NCBI GenBank assembly: GCA_028823345.1
Contig: JAPKBR010000018.1
Span: forward strand, 1 to 64,000
Origin: Planctomycetota bacterium
GTDB lineage: Bacteria; Planctomycetota; UBA1135; GCA-002686595
Length of the DNA stretch: 64,000 nucleotides
Reading direction: 5' to 3'
This document shows positions 24,534 to 33,181 of this stretch, piece by piece. The position numbers and the translations under genes are program-made. The first letter of the stretch is position 1; each line of letters opens with the position of its first letter. A model generated the notes under the pieces. It did not search any database, was not told the origin of the DNA, and saw nothing but the letters and a program-made list of their open reading frames with translations.

Positions 24534-26519
24534 ATGAACTACTCCAGCCAAGCGCTCTCCAGCGCCTTCTTCCTCCTCTTCACTCCAATTCTTGCCAGCC
24601 AGGATGTGGTTCCCGAGGTCCTTCCCGCCGGCTCTGCGGGGTCATTCCAAGCATCGATCACCGTCGAGGATGATGGCAGCCCGTCGATCTTCGGCGAGCC
24701 CCTGATCGTGAATGGTAAGCGGATCCCTGACCTCGAGCTCATGCGCTACCTCTGCTACGGCAAGGGCCGTGGTGGCTTGGAGTCGCGCAAGATGGAAGTC
24801 CTCTTGTCCCAGGAAATGGAACTACGCGCCTTCATGCGCACCGAAGAGATCCTCGACGAGAATTACGACAGTAAGGACCTTTCCGAACTCAGCGAAGAGG
24901 AACGGGCCACCGTGAATGGCCTTGTGGATGAGGCCTTGGCGATGTTCCGTTACAATCCCAAGGAACTCGAAGAGCGCCTCATTCGTGAAGAGAAGCAATT
25001 CTACAAGCGCTACCCCAGTTTGGACCTGCGCACGGAAATCGAGCGTTCCTACCAGGACTGGGACTGGTACATCGATCAGGTCGGGCAAACCATTCGTTTC
25101 GACACGATTTTCTTTCCCGGCAGCACCGAGAATTGGCCCGATATCACCATTGAAGCGGTGCACGCGGGTTCTCCCGCATTCGACTTGGTCGAGGACTACC
25201 AAGAGGCCTACGACATGCGCAAGACCATCTGGGAAGACGCCAGAACAATGACCGGAAACCGTTTGCTTCAGGAGCAATACGACGGCCGCTTGCGCGATGC
25301 TCTTACGGATGATGAGCGCGCCGCAGTGGATACGTTGGTGAGCAAGGAGCACGGTACATTCATGCCGCGTGAGGACGAGATGATGATGTCTCTCTTGCGT
25401 GATTTCGTGATCGGGACCCTCAGCGACCCTAACGTGGTGACCATCCTGGGCAAGCTCGATGGCCTGCCCTCCGATACCTTGATTACCGTTTCTGGCGGTG
25501 GGCTCGAAACAACCATCAAAACCGCGGATGTGTTTGAGGAGTTCAAAGGCGCCTTCAATGCCCAGGACATTCTCGAGGCAAAGACGTTCCTAGCCCTCTA
25601 TGTTGCGGTTACGGATGTGTTGGAGGACAGCGACCAGCTTGTACCTTGGGATGACTTTTTGAACCTCCTGCTCGAGACGCGCGTCTCTTTGCAGGGCAGC
25701 ATGTTCAACCTGGACTTCCTCGCCCTGCAGGGACACAACTTCCCTTCCATGGAGGTTTACAACGACTACCTATACCTTGTTGAGTCTTACCGCCGCTCGA
25801 TTACCCACAAGACCCAGCTCGATGGCAACAGCAACCTGTCGAAGGAAATGCAAGCCTATATTCCCGTGGGTAACGGGATCATGGGATTGGCCAAAGTGCA
25901 AGCGGAAGCTCTGATGGTCAGCGCTTTCGACTACCCCAACAACAAGTGGAAAGAAAACGGTTGGGAGGATGCTGAAGAGGAAGCCTTCCGCCTGCGTGCC
26001 CTAGCCGATGCTCACATCGACGAATTGATTGCCGAGGAAGGACTCCGTCGCATCGCTTTGGAAAAAGGCGTTGACTTCGAAGGCAAGGTTCAGCCCTTTG
26101 ATCAGTGGTGGGCGCAGTTGCTCGACCTAAACAGTGACTACTGGGATGCGCCCATGCCCGCCACCGGCAAAATGCCCGCCATGGTGGGTATGCGAAACAA
26201 GGGACGTTTCAATGGTCAGGCCCAAACCCGCAACGATCTCAAGCGCGCTCTCAACGAGAGCACCTGGGCCCACTACCTGTCCGGCGACAATGTTGTGGAC
26301 CAAGTCTTCTTCGAGTTGGAAGAAGGCCAAGTGGGCGGACCTTATCGCGGAACCAAGGGCTACTACTTGGTTTACAACGTGAGGAAGTTGCGCCCCATAC
26401 AGCCTGTGAACTACCGGGACGAGCGTCAGCTCGGTCTCCTGCAAGAGGACTTCGTGCGCCGCGAGTTCGCTCGGTTCGCCCACGAAACTCTGGCCAACGC
26501 CGAAGTTTCGGGCCTCTAG
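24534..26519 (+). CDS. Exported SurA/PrsA-like foldase relative
   Basis: 661 residues from ATG at 24534, which begins a signal peptide (ALSSAFFLLFTPILAS). After it, PLIVNGKRIPDLELMRYLC resembles the N-terminal SurA chaperone motif. The C-terminal part (VVDQVFFELEEGQVGGPYRG, then KGYYLVYNVRKLRP) matches the end of parvulin domains, where GxVGGP and GYYLV are typical. A complete parvulin catalytic core is not obvious, and the 450 residues between are acidic and unrecognised. This may be a chaperone without isomerase activity. It ends before a GC-rich hairpin and is divergent from the 20.6-24.2 kb unit. Confidence 0.75.
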   Translation: MNYSSQALSSAFFLLFTPILASQDVVPEVLPAGSAGSFQASITVEDDGSPSIFGEPLIVNGKRIPDLELMRYLCYGKGRGGLESRKMEVLLSQEMELRAFMRTEEILDENYDSKDLSELSEEERATVNGLVDEALAMFRYNPKELEERLIREEKQFYKRYPSLDLRTEIERSYQDWDWYIDQVGQTIRFDTIFFPGSTENWPDITIEAVHAGSPAFDLVEDYQEAYDMRKTIWEDARTMTGNRLLQEQYDGRLRDALTDDERAAVDTLVSKEHGTFMPREDEMMMSLLRDFVIGTLSDPNVVTILGKLDGLPSDTLITVSGGGLETTIKTADVFEEFKGAFNAQDILEAKTFLALYVAVTDVLEDSDQLVPWDDFLNLLLETRVSLQGSMFNLDFLALQGHNFPSMEVYNDYLYLVESYRRSITHKTQLDGNSNLSKEMQAYIPVGNGIMGLAKVQAEALMVSAFDYPNNKWKENGWEDAEEEAFRLRALADAHIDELIAEEGLRRIALEKGVDFEGKVQPFDQWWAQLLDLNSDYWDAPMPATGKMPAMVGMRNKGRFNGQAQTRNDLKRALNESTWAHYLSGDNVVDQVFFELEEGQVGGPYRGTKGYYLVYNVRKLRPIQPVNYRDERQLGLLQEDFVRREFARFAHETLANAEVSGL

Positions 26520-26569
26520 GGGCCTGCAGATTAGCCCGCCGGCCGCCACCTTTGAGCAGCCGACCCCAT

Positions 26570-26608
26570 GCGCGGGGCGCCCTTACGGGTGCCCCGCGCT
26601 CATTTATG
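26570..26608 (+). terminator. Hairpin downstream of the SurA-like gene
   Basis: A 13-bp GC-rich stem (one G-U) with a 4-nt loop, followed by TCATTTAT, lies 50 bases after the stop at 26519. It is a likely transcription end, with a short and interrupted T-stretch. Confidence 0.55.
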
Positions 26609-26666
26609 GCTAGATCTTGCTCTTGCTCGTTGACGGAGCCCCGTTGCTCCCCCTATAGATCCCCCC

Positions 26667-28661
26667 GTGTTCAGTCGTCCCCGGGGTCTTTTTCGCCTTC
26701 TGGCGCCCTACGCCAAGCCCTTCGTCGGGGCTCTGGCTCTCGTCTTCGTGCTCAACGGACTAGGGGCGCTGCTCCAGCAGGGCACCTACTTACTGCTACA
26801 GCCCACCTGGACCCTGCTGTTTGCGGATGACCCAGCCGACCAAGTGGACTTGGACCGGGCTCGGGAAGTCCTTACGGAGGCCCAAGCTCAGAATCCCGAG
26901 GATGCCCAGTTGGCCCAGGCCCTCGAAGCCTTGGCCCTTCCTACGGTCCCGCCGGCTGAACCCGACGATGCGTTGGATCAAGCCCGGGGCTGGCTCAATG
27001 ACCAGCTACTCGGGGACCCTGGCGAGTTGACCCCGGAGCGCCGCCTGCAGCTCCTTGGCGTGGTGGCCATCGTGATCTCGATCATGGCAGTGATCGCGGC
27101 CCTCGCCCAATACTTGGCCGCGATTCTCAGCGCGCGGGTGGGGCACGGCATGATCGTCGCCCTGCGTCAGGACCTGGCCGGGCATTTGATGAAACTGTCC
27201 TTGGGGTTCCACGGAAGGCGGCGTTTTGGAGACCTCTTGTCGCGCATCAGTGCCGACGTGGGCCAGACCCTGACCGTGGTCAACTTGTTCCTGCGCGACC
27301 TGGTGCAAGAGCCCCTGATGGCGATCACCGCCATGGGGTGGGCATTCTTCGTGGCGCCCGAGGCAACCCTCGTTGTGCTGCTCGGCACGCCGCTGTTGGT
27401 GATCCCGGTTGGTTTGATTCTGAAGAAGGTCAAGAAGCGTAGCACGAAGAGTTTGACCAAGCTCGGCGCCTCCATGCAGGTGTTGACCCAGATGCTGCAG
27501 GGCATTCGCACGGTCAAGGCTTATCGCGCGGAAGACCGCGAGCTGGCCCGCTTCAAACAGGCCAATGACCAATACGTGCACGAAGCCGTGCGCCTCGCCA
27601 AGGTCACGGCGATCTCCAGTGCTTGGACGATTCTCTACACCCATGCGGGGCTTGGAATGATCGTCGTGCTGGTGGGTTGGTTGGCGGTGAGTGGGGGAGT
27701 ACAGCGGGATCCGGGCGAGATGCTGACCTTCTTCATGCTGATCAGTCGCAGCTATGCCTCGATCAAACGCACGACTCGGGCCCTTGGGCAAGTGGCCCAG
27801 GCGGAGGGCGCGGCGGATCGTCTGCGCGAATTGTTTGACGAACCAATTGACATCATCGAGCAGGCTGGTGCCCAGACCGTTGATGGTCTCGGCGGTGGGC
27901 TCGTGCTGCGAGATGTGACTTTCACCTATCCGGGCAGCGACAAGCCGGCCCTCAAGAACTTCAACCTGACGATCCCCGCGGGTGAGACCCTGGCTTTGGT
28001 GGGGCCATCCGGCTGTGGCAAGAGCACCCTGGTGGACTTGGTCGCGCGCTTTCTGGATCCAGACGAGGGTTCTATCGAAGTGGGCGATGGCTTGGACCTG
28101 CGCAAGATCAGCCTGGATTCCTGGACCAAGCAGTACGCCATGGTGACCCAGGTTCCGTTTCTCTTCCACACCACTGTGGGTGCGAACATTCGCTATGGCC
28201 GCGAGGATGCCCCTCAGGCCGAGGTGGATGCGGCCGCCGACGCCGCAGGAATCGCGGACTTCGTCCGTGAACTACCCGAAGGTTTCGATACGAATGTGGA
28301 GGACGCGGGCGCGCGACTTTCAGGGGGCCAATGCCAACGGATTACCATCGCTCGGGCTTTTCTGCGAGGGGCGCCTCTCTTGCTGCTCGATGAGGCCACC
28401 AGTGCTCTCGACAGCGAGAGCGAACGCCTTGTGCAGCAGGCCTTGAACCGTTTGATGATGAACCACACGGTTTTGGTTGTGGCCCACCGACTTTCCACCG
28501 TGCGCCGCGCCGATCGTATCGCGGTCTTGGACGAGGGCGAGTTGAAGGAACTTGGCACCCACGAGGAGTTGCTGGCCAAGGGCGGGCTCTACAGTCGTCT
28601 CTGGAATCTTCAGGATGGCAGCCTGGGGTCCGGAGATCCGGACCAGAACCACGACACCTGA
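26667..28661 (+). CDS. ABC exporter half-transporter (MsbA-like)
   Basis: 664 residues: an N-terminal six-helix membrane domain and a C-terminal nucleotide-binding domain. Walker A is GPSGCGKST (about residues 445-453), the signature is LSGGQCQR (about 551), Walker B is LLLLDEATSALDSE (about 571), and the switch histidine lies in VVAHRLSTV. The membrane part begins with helix 1 at about residues 17-48. An inserted soluble segment of about 75 residues (52-126), TPR- or coiled-coil-like, separates helix 1 from helix 2, where MsbA has a short loop. The GTG start at 26667 gives a normal N-terminus. The substrate is unknown; lipid or peptide export is possible. Confidence 0.93.
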   Translation: MFSRPRGLFRLLAPYAKPFVGALALVFVLNGLGALLQQGTYLLLQPTWTLLFADDPADQVDLDRAREVLTEAQAQNPEDAQLAQALEALALPTVPPAEPDDALDQARGWLNDQLLGDPGELTPERRLQLLGVVAIVISIMAVIAALAQYLAAILSARVGHGMIVALRQDLAGHLMKLSLGFHGRRRFGDLLSRISADVGQTLTVVNLFLRDLVQEPLMAITAMGWAFFVAPEATLVVLLGTPLLVIPVGLILKKVKKRSTKSLTKLGASMQVLTQMLQGIRTVKAYRAEDRELARFKQANDQYVHEAVRLAKVTAISSAWTILYTHAGLGMIVVLVGWLAVSGGVQRDPGEMLTFFMLISRSYASIKRTTRALGQVAQAEGAADRLRELFDEPIDIIEQAGAQTVDGLGGGLVLRDVTFTYPGSDKPALKNFNLTIPAGETLALVGPSGCGKSTLVDLVARFLDPDEGSIEVGDGLDLRKISLDSWTKQYAMVTQVPFLFHTTVGANIRYGREDAPQAEVDAAADAAGIADFVRELPEGFDTNVEDAGARLSGGQCQRITIARAFLRGAPLLLLDEATSALDSESERLVQQALNRLMMNHTVLVVAHRLSTVRRADRIAVLDEGELKELGTHEELLAKGGLYSRLWNLQDGSLGSGDPDQNHDT

Positions 28662-28676
28662 ATCGGGACAGGTGGT

Positions 28677-29168
28677 TCAGACTTGCTTGCTGCGCTGCAG
28701 CAGCACCACGGCTTGCACCGCCACCGAATTCCCTTTGGCCAGAGCTACTAGGCCTTCCAGGGACTTGCCCTTCACGTTGACCGAATCCGGTTGGATGTCC
28801 AGGCATTTTGCGATCTGCTTGCGCATGGCATCCCGATAAGGGGCGATACGCGGGCCGTCGGTCGCGATCACTATGTCTAGATTGCCGACTTGCCAGCCCG
28901 TACTAAGCACCCGTTGGTACACATCTCGAAGGAGGGCGCTGGAGTCCGCGTCCTTCCAAGCATTGTCCGTGTCTGGGAACAGGGTGCCCAGGTCGTCCAG
29001 CCCCGCGGCCCCGAGCACCGCGTCCGCAACCGCATGCAATACCGCATCCCCATCGGAATGTCCGGCGGGTCCGGTGGGGTGCTCAAGAAGAACTCCCCCC
29101 AGCATGCAGGGCCGCCCCGTAACCAACTGATGGGAGTCGAATCCCAGGCCCACTCGAGTGTGAATCAT
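28677..29168 (-). CDS. ispF: 2-C-methyl-D-erythritol 2,4-cyclodiphosphate synthase
   Basis: Enzyme of the MEP isoprenoid pathway that cyclises CDP-methylerythritol 2-phosphate. The 163 residues match the family length. Signatures: GFDSHQL for the metal-binding Asp/His, HSDGDAVLHAVADAVLGAAG for the second metal histidine, and FPDTD. The ATG overlaps the ispD stop (ATGA). It is convergent with the ABC transporter gene (15-bp gap). Confidence 0.95.
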   Translation of the reverse strand: MIHTRVGLGFDSHQLVTGRPCMLGGVLLEHPTGPAGHSDGDAVLHAVADAVLGAAGLDDLGTLFPDTDNAWKDADSSALLRDVYQRVLSTGWQVGNLDIVIATDGPRIAPYRDAMRKQIAKCLDIQPDSVNVKGKSLEGLVALAKGNSVAVQAVVLLQRSKQV

Positions 29169-29887
29169 GTTGTTGGCTCCGTTTGGCGCGCTTGCAGGAT
29201 GGCTTGGAAAAGGGCCAAGTCCGAGGCCCAGGTGAACTTTGGATTGGGGGCGCTAGAGCGCATGAGGGGGATCGGGCCCACGAACATCTCGTGCAGGGTG
29301 GCTTCGTCCGTGGGGGAGAGGCCCTGTTCCTGCGCTCGGTCTAGCAGTCCCAGCAAAAGGTCCCGGTCCATGATCTGCGGAGTCTCGGCCGCCCAGAGGT
29401 TCTTGCGGGGGACTGCTTCAAGGGCCCGGTCGTCCTCAGCTCGATGCAGGCTATCCCGCACCGGACTGGCCAAGAGGGCGGAGCCTGAGGCGCGGGCGAC
29501 TTCTACCAAGCGGTCGATATCCGAAGGCAGCACCAAGGGGCGGGCCGCGTCATGCACGAGCACCAAGCCCGCACCTTCTTCCAAGGCCAAAAGACCCTGG
29601 CGCACGGAATCCGCCCGCTCGTCTCCCCCCGTGGTGCAGGTCGCTGGCCCGAGACCCTGCTCTTGCACCAATGCTTGGATCGCCCCGTGGTCGGATTCTT
29701 GAGCGACCACCACGATGGTGCCCACGCTTTTCGCCCTGCGTAGTGCGCGCAAGGAGTGCAGGAGCACGGGCTCTCCCATGAGCTCGATCCACAGCTTGGG
29801 CAGGGGACCGCCCACCCTACGGGAGCGCCCCGCCGCCACCAGGATTGCCGGGACGGAGGCATTTGTTGAGTTAGGGGGAGGGGTCAT
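29165..29887 (-). CDS. ispD: 2-C-methyl-D-erythritol 4-phosphate cytidylyltransferase
   Basis: 240 residues from ATG at 29887; an upstream start at 29935 adds only a Ser/Pro-rich tail. The N-terminal nucleotide-binding motif is AAGRSRRVGGPLPKL, with the catalytic Arg and Lys in the expected places, and HDAARPLV is typical. It uses CTP to make CDP-methylerythritol for IspF, whose gene follows with a 4-base overlap. Confidence 0.93.
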   Translation of the reverse strand: MTPPPNSTNASVPAILVAAGRSRRVGGPLPKLWIELMGEPVLLHSLRALRRAKSVGTIVVVAQESDHGAIQALVQEQGLGPATCTTGGDERADSVRQGLLALEEGAGLVLVHDAARPLVLPSDIDRLVEVARASGSALLASPVRDSLHRAEDDRALEAVPRKNLWAAETPQIMDRDLLLGLLDRAQEQGLSPTDEATLHEMFVGPIPLMRSSAPNPKFTWASDLALFQAILQARQTEPTT

Positions 29888-29922
29888 GGGATCGCTGGGT
29901 CCAGAAGAGTAGGGTGCGGGGG

Positions 29923-30480
29923 ATGCCCCGTCCAAGCTCTAGGGTCCGAGACTTTCTTCCCCAACTGCCCGAGGGGCACGGTAAGGAAATCCTCGTGGGA
30001 ATCGATCCAGGCACCCGGATGGTGGGCTATGGGGCCTTGGTGATCAGCAAATCCGGCCCCCGGCTCCTGGGGGCGGGCACCCTCAAGGCCCCCGCAACCC
30101 TCAGCCCAGCCGCTCGGTTGGCCTATTTGCGCCAGGAATTGGACGATGTATTTGCTTGCCTGCGTCCGGTGGCGGTGGCTATTGAGAGTGGCTTCAGCGG
30201 AAAAAACCCTGCCACAGCCCTCAGGATCGGAGAGGGAAGGGGAGTGGCTCTGGCCTGCGCGGCGGCGGTGACCTCTGATGTGTTGGAGATCACACCGGCG
30301 GAGGTCAAAAAGACGCTGGTGGGAAATGGTCAGGCCACCAAGGAGCAGGTGGGGGCGATGGTGGCCCAGGCACTGGGGCTCGACGGGCCCCTAGAGTCTC
30401 TGGATGCCTCGGATGCCCTGGCGGTTGCCCTGACCCTGCACAACCGGCGGCGGTTCGCGGCCAGGACGCTAGGGCTCTAG
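29923..30480 (+). CDS. ruvC: Holliday junction resolvase RuvC
   Basis: 185 residues from ATG at 29923; a GTG at 29914 is an alternative. Active-site acids are visible: IDPGT, then IESGFSGKNP, EITPAEVKK and DASDALAVAL, matching the known D, E, D, D set. It cuts Holliday junctions during recombinational repair. No ruvA or ruvB is next to it. It is divergent from ispD with only 35 bases between the start codons. Confidence 0.94.
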   Translation: MPRPSSRVRDFLPQLPEGHGKEILVGIDPGTRMVGYGALVISKSGPRLLGAGTLKAPATLSPAARLAYLRQELDDVFACLRPVAVAIESGFSGKNPATALRIGEGRGVALACAAAVTSDVLEITPAEVKKTLVGNGQATKEQVGAMVAQALGLDGPLESLDASDALAVALTLHNRRRFAARTLGL

Positions 30481-30579
30481 GAGCTAGGTCCGTGATTTTT
30501 ATTTGTGTGCCGCTCCGCCGTGGTATTCACCGTCAGAATTGAATTGGTGAAATTGAGCCTCTAGGGTGGGGCCTCCCCC

Positions 30580-31419
30580 ATGGAACCTTCCCTCCTTGAT
30601 CAAGGCCTTGAGCTACCTCAAGAACTGACTTTTTGCCTCCAGAACGCGTTCCCTGACGCGCGCCTGGTGGACGAAGGATTGCAGGCGGGCCCATTCGACG
30701 CAGACTACCTGTTGGTGGATGGGGATGGCCGTTTGCTCCTCGTGCTCGTGGAGCAAGAGTCGGGTGCGCCCGTCGCCCTTCGGACCTTGGATCTGCTCGC
30801 AGCTCTGCCGCACTTGACTCAATGGTTGCCGCGGTTGCTTGATGACTCGGCCCTCGATTGGGAGCAAGCGCCCGAGGTGGTTGTGGTGGGCACCGGTGGT
30901 GATCCAGCCCTTGAAGAACGTCTGGAAGTGATGATCGGAGACTTGCGCCTGTTCATGTTGTGCGAAGCGGTCACGCGCAAAGCTAGTGGAGCTTGGCTGT
31001 CGGAGGTTTTCTTGAACGGAGACGCCTCCCGAGAATGCGGACCGCCGGTCGCTGCGGGGTTGGACTCCACCAGCGAAGAGCGCCTCGCGTTCTTGACCGA
31101 TCGCTTGACCCGCATCGACGATGAAGTCCAAGTGGAAGAGCGCGGCGGGCAAATTCGCTGGCGCGTGCGCGGGGCTCTCTTGGCCCGGGCGCGATCCGAT
31201 CAGGGCCGACTGGTTGGCTGGGCCGGGAGCTCATCCGAGATTGACCTTTCAAGCACAGCAGGAGTGGAGGAATTCCTAGAGAGCTGTGTGGGGCGGGTGG
31301 TGGACTTGCTTGAGGAACACTCCGGCGACGAACCCGCTTTGCAGCAGTTTGAAATAGTACCCCGTGATCCGGGCATGACTCTGAGCCCGGAGGAGCTCGA
31401 CGCTTTTCGGGTCCCTTGA
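30580..31419 (+). CDS. Unrecognised protein, possibly degenerate PD-(D/E)xK fold
   Basis: 279 residues, acidic, with no signal peptide. The N-terminal domain contains FDADYLLVDGDGRLLLVLVE, a strand-hairpin-strand pattern like that of PD-(D/E)xK nucleases (D42, E58), but the expected E-x-K reads E-Q-E, so nuclease activity is doubtful. The C-terminal half is mixed alpha/beta, unrecognised. It stands alone between ruvC and the MinD-like gene. Confidence 0.62.
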   Translation: MEPSLLDQGLELPQELTFCLQNAFPDARLVDEGLQAGPFDADYLLVDGDGRLLLVLVEQESGAPVALRTLDLLAALPHLTQWLPRLLDDSALDWEQAPEVVVVGTGGDPALEERLEVMIGDLRLFMLCEAVTRKASGAWLSEVFLNGDASRECGPPVAAGLDSTSEERLAFLTDRLTRIDDEVQVEERGGQIRWRVRGALLARARSDQGRLVGWAGSSSEIDLSSTAGVEEFLESCVGRVVDLLEEHSGDEPALQQFEIVPRDPGMTLSPEELDAFRVP

Positions 31420-31637
31420 CATGGAGCGAGGGGGCGATGTTGGCCGTGACTGAAACTTGTCATGGGAAATTATTGTCAGCAAGCATTCAGTGACAAAAGG
31501 CGGGTCTCCCTGCGGAGGCCAGTGCCCCCCTGCGTTCCTTTGCGCTGGCTTGCTGGGGACCAAGCAGGATGGATAGGCCGCGTGAATTTCGGTGCGCGCA
31601 GTAGCTGCAACCCTTGGGGCAGCGAGGTGCAGGTCCG

Positions 31638-32567
31638 ATGAATTGGGCCACTGCTCGACGGCTCCTGCACTTGCCGGCCAAACAGTCTGCGCCCATTGCG
31701 CGGCCCCTTGGGCTCCCTCCCTCTGACCCGCTGGCGGCTGTTCGCGCCCGTTCCATGTGCGTCGTCAGTGGCAAGGGCGGTACCGGGAAGTCCACCCTGA
31801 CAGCATCCCTTGCCGCGAGCCTTGAGCGCCATGGACGTGTGCTTTTGGTGGATGCGGACCTTGGGGTGGGAAATGCTCACCTGTTCTGCGACCTGCAACC
31901 CGAGCAAACCTTGGCGAATGTGGTACGCGGGGAATGCAGTGCCCGGGAAGCGGTGGTGCCCGTGCGCGGACAGTTGGATCTGCTCGCGGGAGGGTCGGGT
32001 TGCTTGGGTGTGGCGAGCCTCGACCGGAAGCAGCTCCAACTCTTGGGCAAGGGCTTGTATTCCCTGGAGGAACGCTATCGGTCGATCTTGATTGATGGGG
32101 CCGCCGGGCTCAGTTCTCAAACTCTGCAACTCGCTGCTGCGGCGGACATTGTGTTGGTGGTGACCACTCCCGATGTGACCGCCATGACTGACGCCTATGC
32201 TCTGATCAAGGTTCTCTGTGCCGAGCGCCCTGGCCTCGTGCCGTACTTAGTAGTGAACCGGGTACTTGATGCCAGCGAGGGCCATGCTGCGGCGGAACGC
32301 ATGCGAGCCGTTGCTCGAAGGTTCCTTGATGTGGAAATAAGGCTTCTAGGCTTGCTGCCCGAGGACCGCAGCGCGTACCGCTGCACCCAACGCCGCCAGC
32401 CGGTTGTGTTGGGGGAGCCCGATGAACCCCTCGGGCTGGCCCTCGCGGATCTAGCTCAGCGATTGCAGAGGGAATTGGATCACCTGCATCCCCACGGGGT
32501 AGGGCGCGTGTTGTGTCATCGGCTGGGGCGAGATGGGCTGGCCGAGTCGGAATCCTGCGGGGCTTGA
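31638..32567 (+). CDS. MinD/FlhG-type ParA-family ATPase
   Basis: 309 residues from ATG at 31638; a TTG at 31614 is less likely. The deviant Walker A is SGKGGTGKST, with signature lysine K46 and K51. VDADLGVGNAHLF, IDGAAGLSSQ and VTTPDVTAMTDAYALIK are the A', B and later motifs typical of the FlhG/YlxH branch, which sets flagellum number or placement. The N-terminal 40 residues carry a basic stretch instead of a clear DQAxxLR helix. No flagellar or min gene is nearby, so the exact role is open. Confidence 0.87.
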   Translation: MNWATARRLLHLPAKQSAPIARPLGLPPSDPLAAVRARSMCVVSGKGGTGKSTLTASLAASLERHGRVLLVDADLGVGNAHLFCDLQPEQTLANVVRGECSAREAVVPVRGQLDLLAGGSGCLGVASLDRKQLQLLGKGLYSLEERYRSILIDGAAGLSSQTLQLAAAADIVLVVTTPDVTAMTDAYALIKVLCAERPGLVPYLVVNRVLDASEGHAAAERMRAVARRFLDVEIRLLGLLPEDRSAYRCTQRRQPVVLGEPDEPLGLALADLAQRLQRELDHLHPHGVGRVLCHRLGRDGLAESESCGA

Positions 32568-32713
32568 GCTTTCTCGTAGTCCCTATAGCCCGCTCAGTTT
32601 GCCGTGGTTTTCTTGAGGCGCGGCTCCCGGATAGGGTGCCTCTGCCCTGGTCCGTCGAGGTTTCTGACTGAAGAGAACTGACACCCGCGGCTCCTTGGCA
32701 ACGTTCTTGTCCT

Positions 32714-33181
32714 GTGCAGCAAGACCATCATCCACGGGGCCCGGATCTGCTGGCCCTCGCCCTGTTTCTTTTGGGCTGGTCCTCGGCGACCTCTCTCTGG
32801 CCAGGTTTTGTGCCGCTTCCCGAGCTGCCCCTCGCTCTAGCCCTGCCAGGAGGCCCTGGGGGCGGGCAGCCACCCCTGGGACCCCCGGGGGTAGGCAGTC
32901 TCCTGAGCCTGGAGCACCTTGGGATCTGGCGGGCGGAACGGGTGGCGGAGGCCCTTTGGGAGGGGCTCGATCCCCACTCGCCTAGGGCTCAGGGAGAACT
33001 CGAATCCCTGCCGGGTATTGGTCCGGTTTCCGCCGGGGCACTGCTTGCGGGTTATCCCAGGCTTGTTCGCCTCTTACACTGGCGCAGGCCCGGGCCTCTT
33101 GCTCCGACACCCTCCGGGATCCCATCCAATGCCGAATCTACCTCCCTCCCTTCTGCCCGCTCCCCGGCGCGGTCTCCCTGA
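32714..33181 (+). CDS. Small helix-hairpin-helix protein, ComEA-like
   Basis: 155 residues from GTG at 32714. A hydrophobic N-terminus (residues 11-27, possible membrane anchor) and a Pro/Gly-rich middle lead to one helix-hairpin-helix motif, ELESLPGIGPVSAGALL (96-112), as in ComEA-type DNA-binding proteins. The C-terminus is Arg/Pro-rich. The last 53 bases overlap the start of nadC in another frame. The motif supports translation of this frame, but the overlap and composition lower confidence. Confidence 0.6.
   Translation: MQQDHHPRGPDLLALALFLLGWSSATSLWPGFVPLPELPLALALPGGPGGGQPPLGPPGVGSLLSLEHLGIWRAERVAEALWEGLDPHSPRAQGELESLPGIGPVSAGALLAGYPRLVRLLHWRRPGPLAPTPSGIPSNAESTSLPSARSPARSP

Noticed and set aside
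32583-32873. 96-residue minus-strand frame before nadC
   Set aside because: Low-complexity composition in a GC-rich stretch, antisense to the HhH frame.
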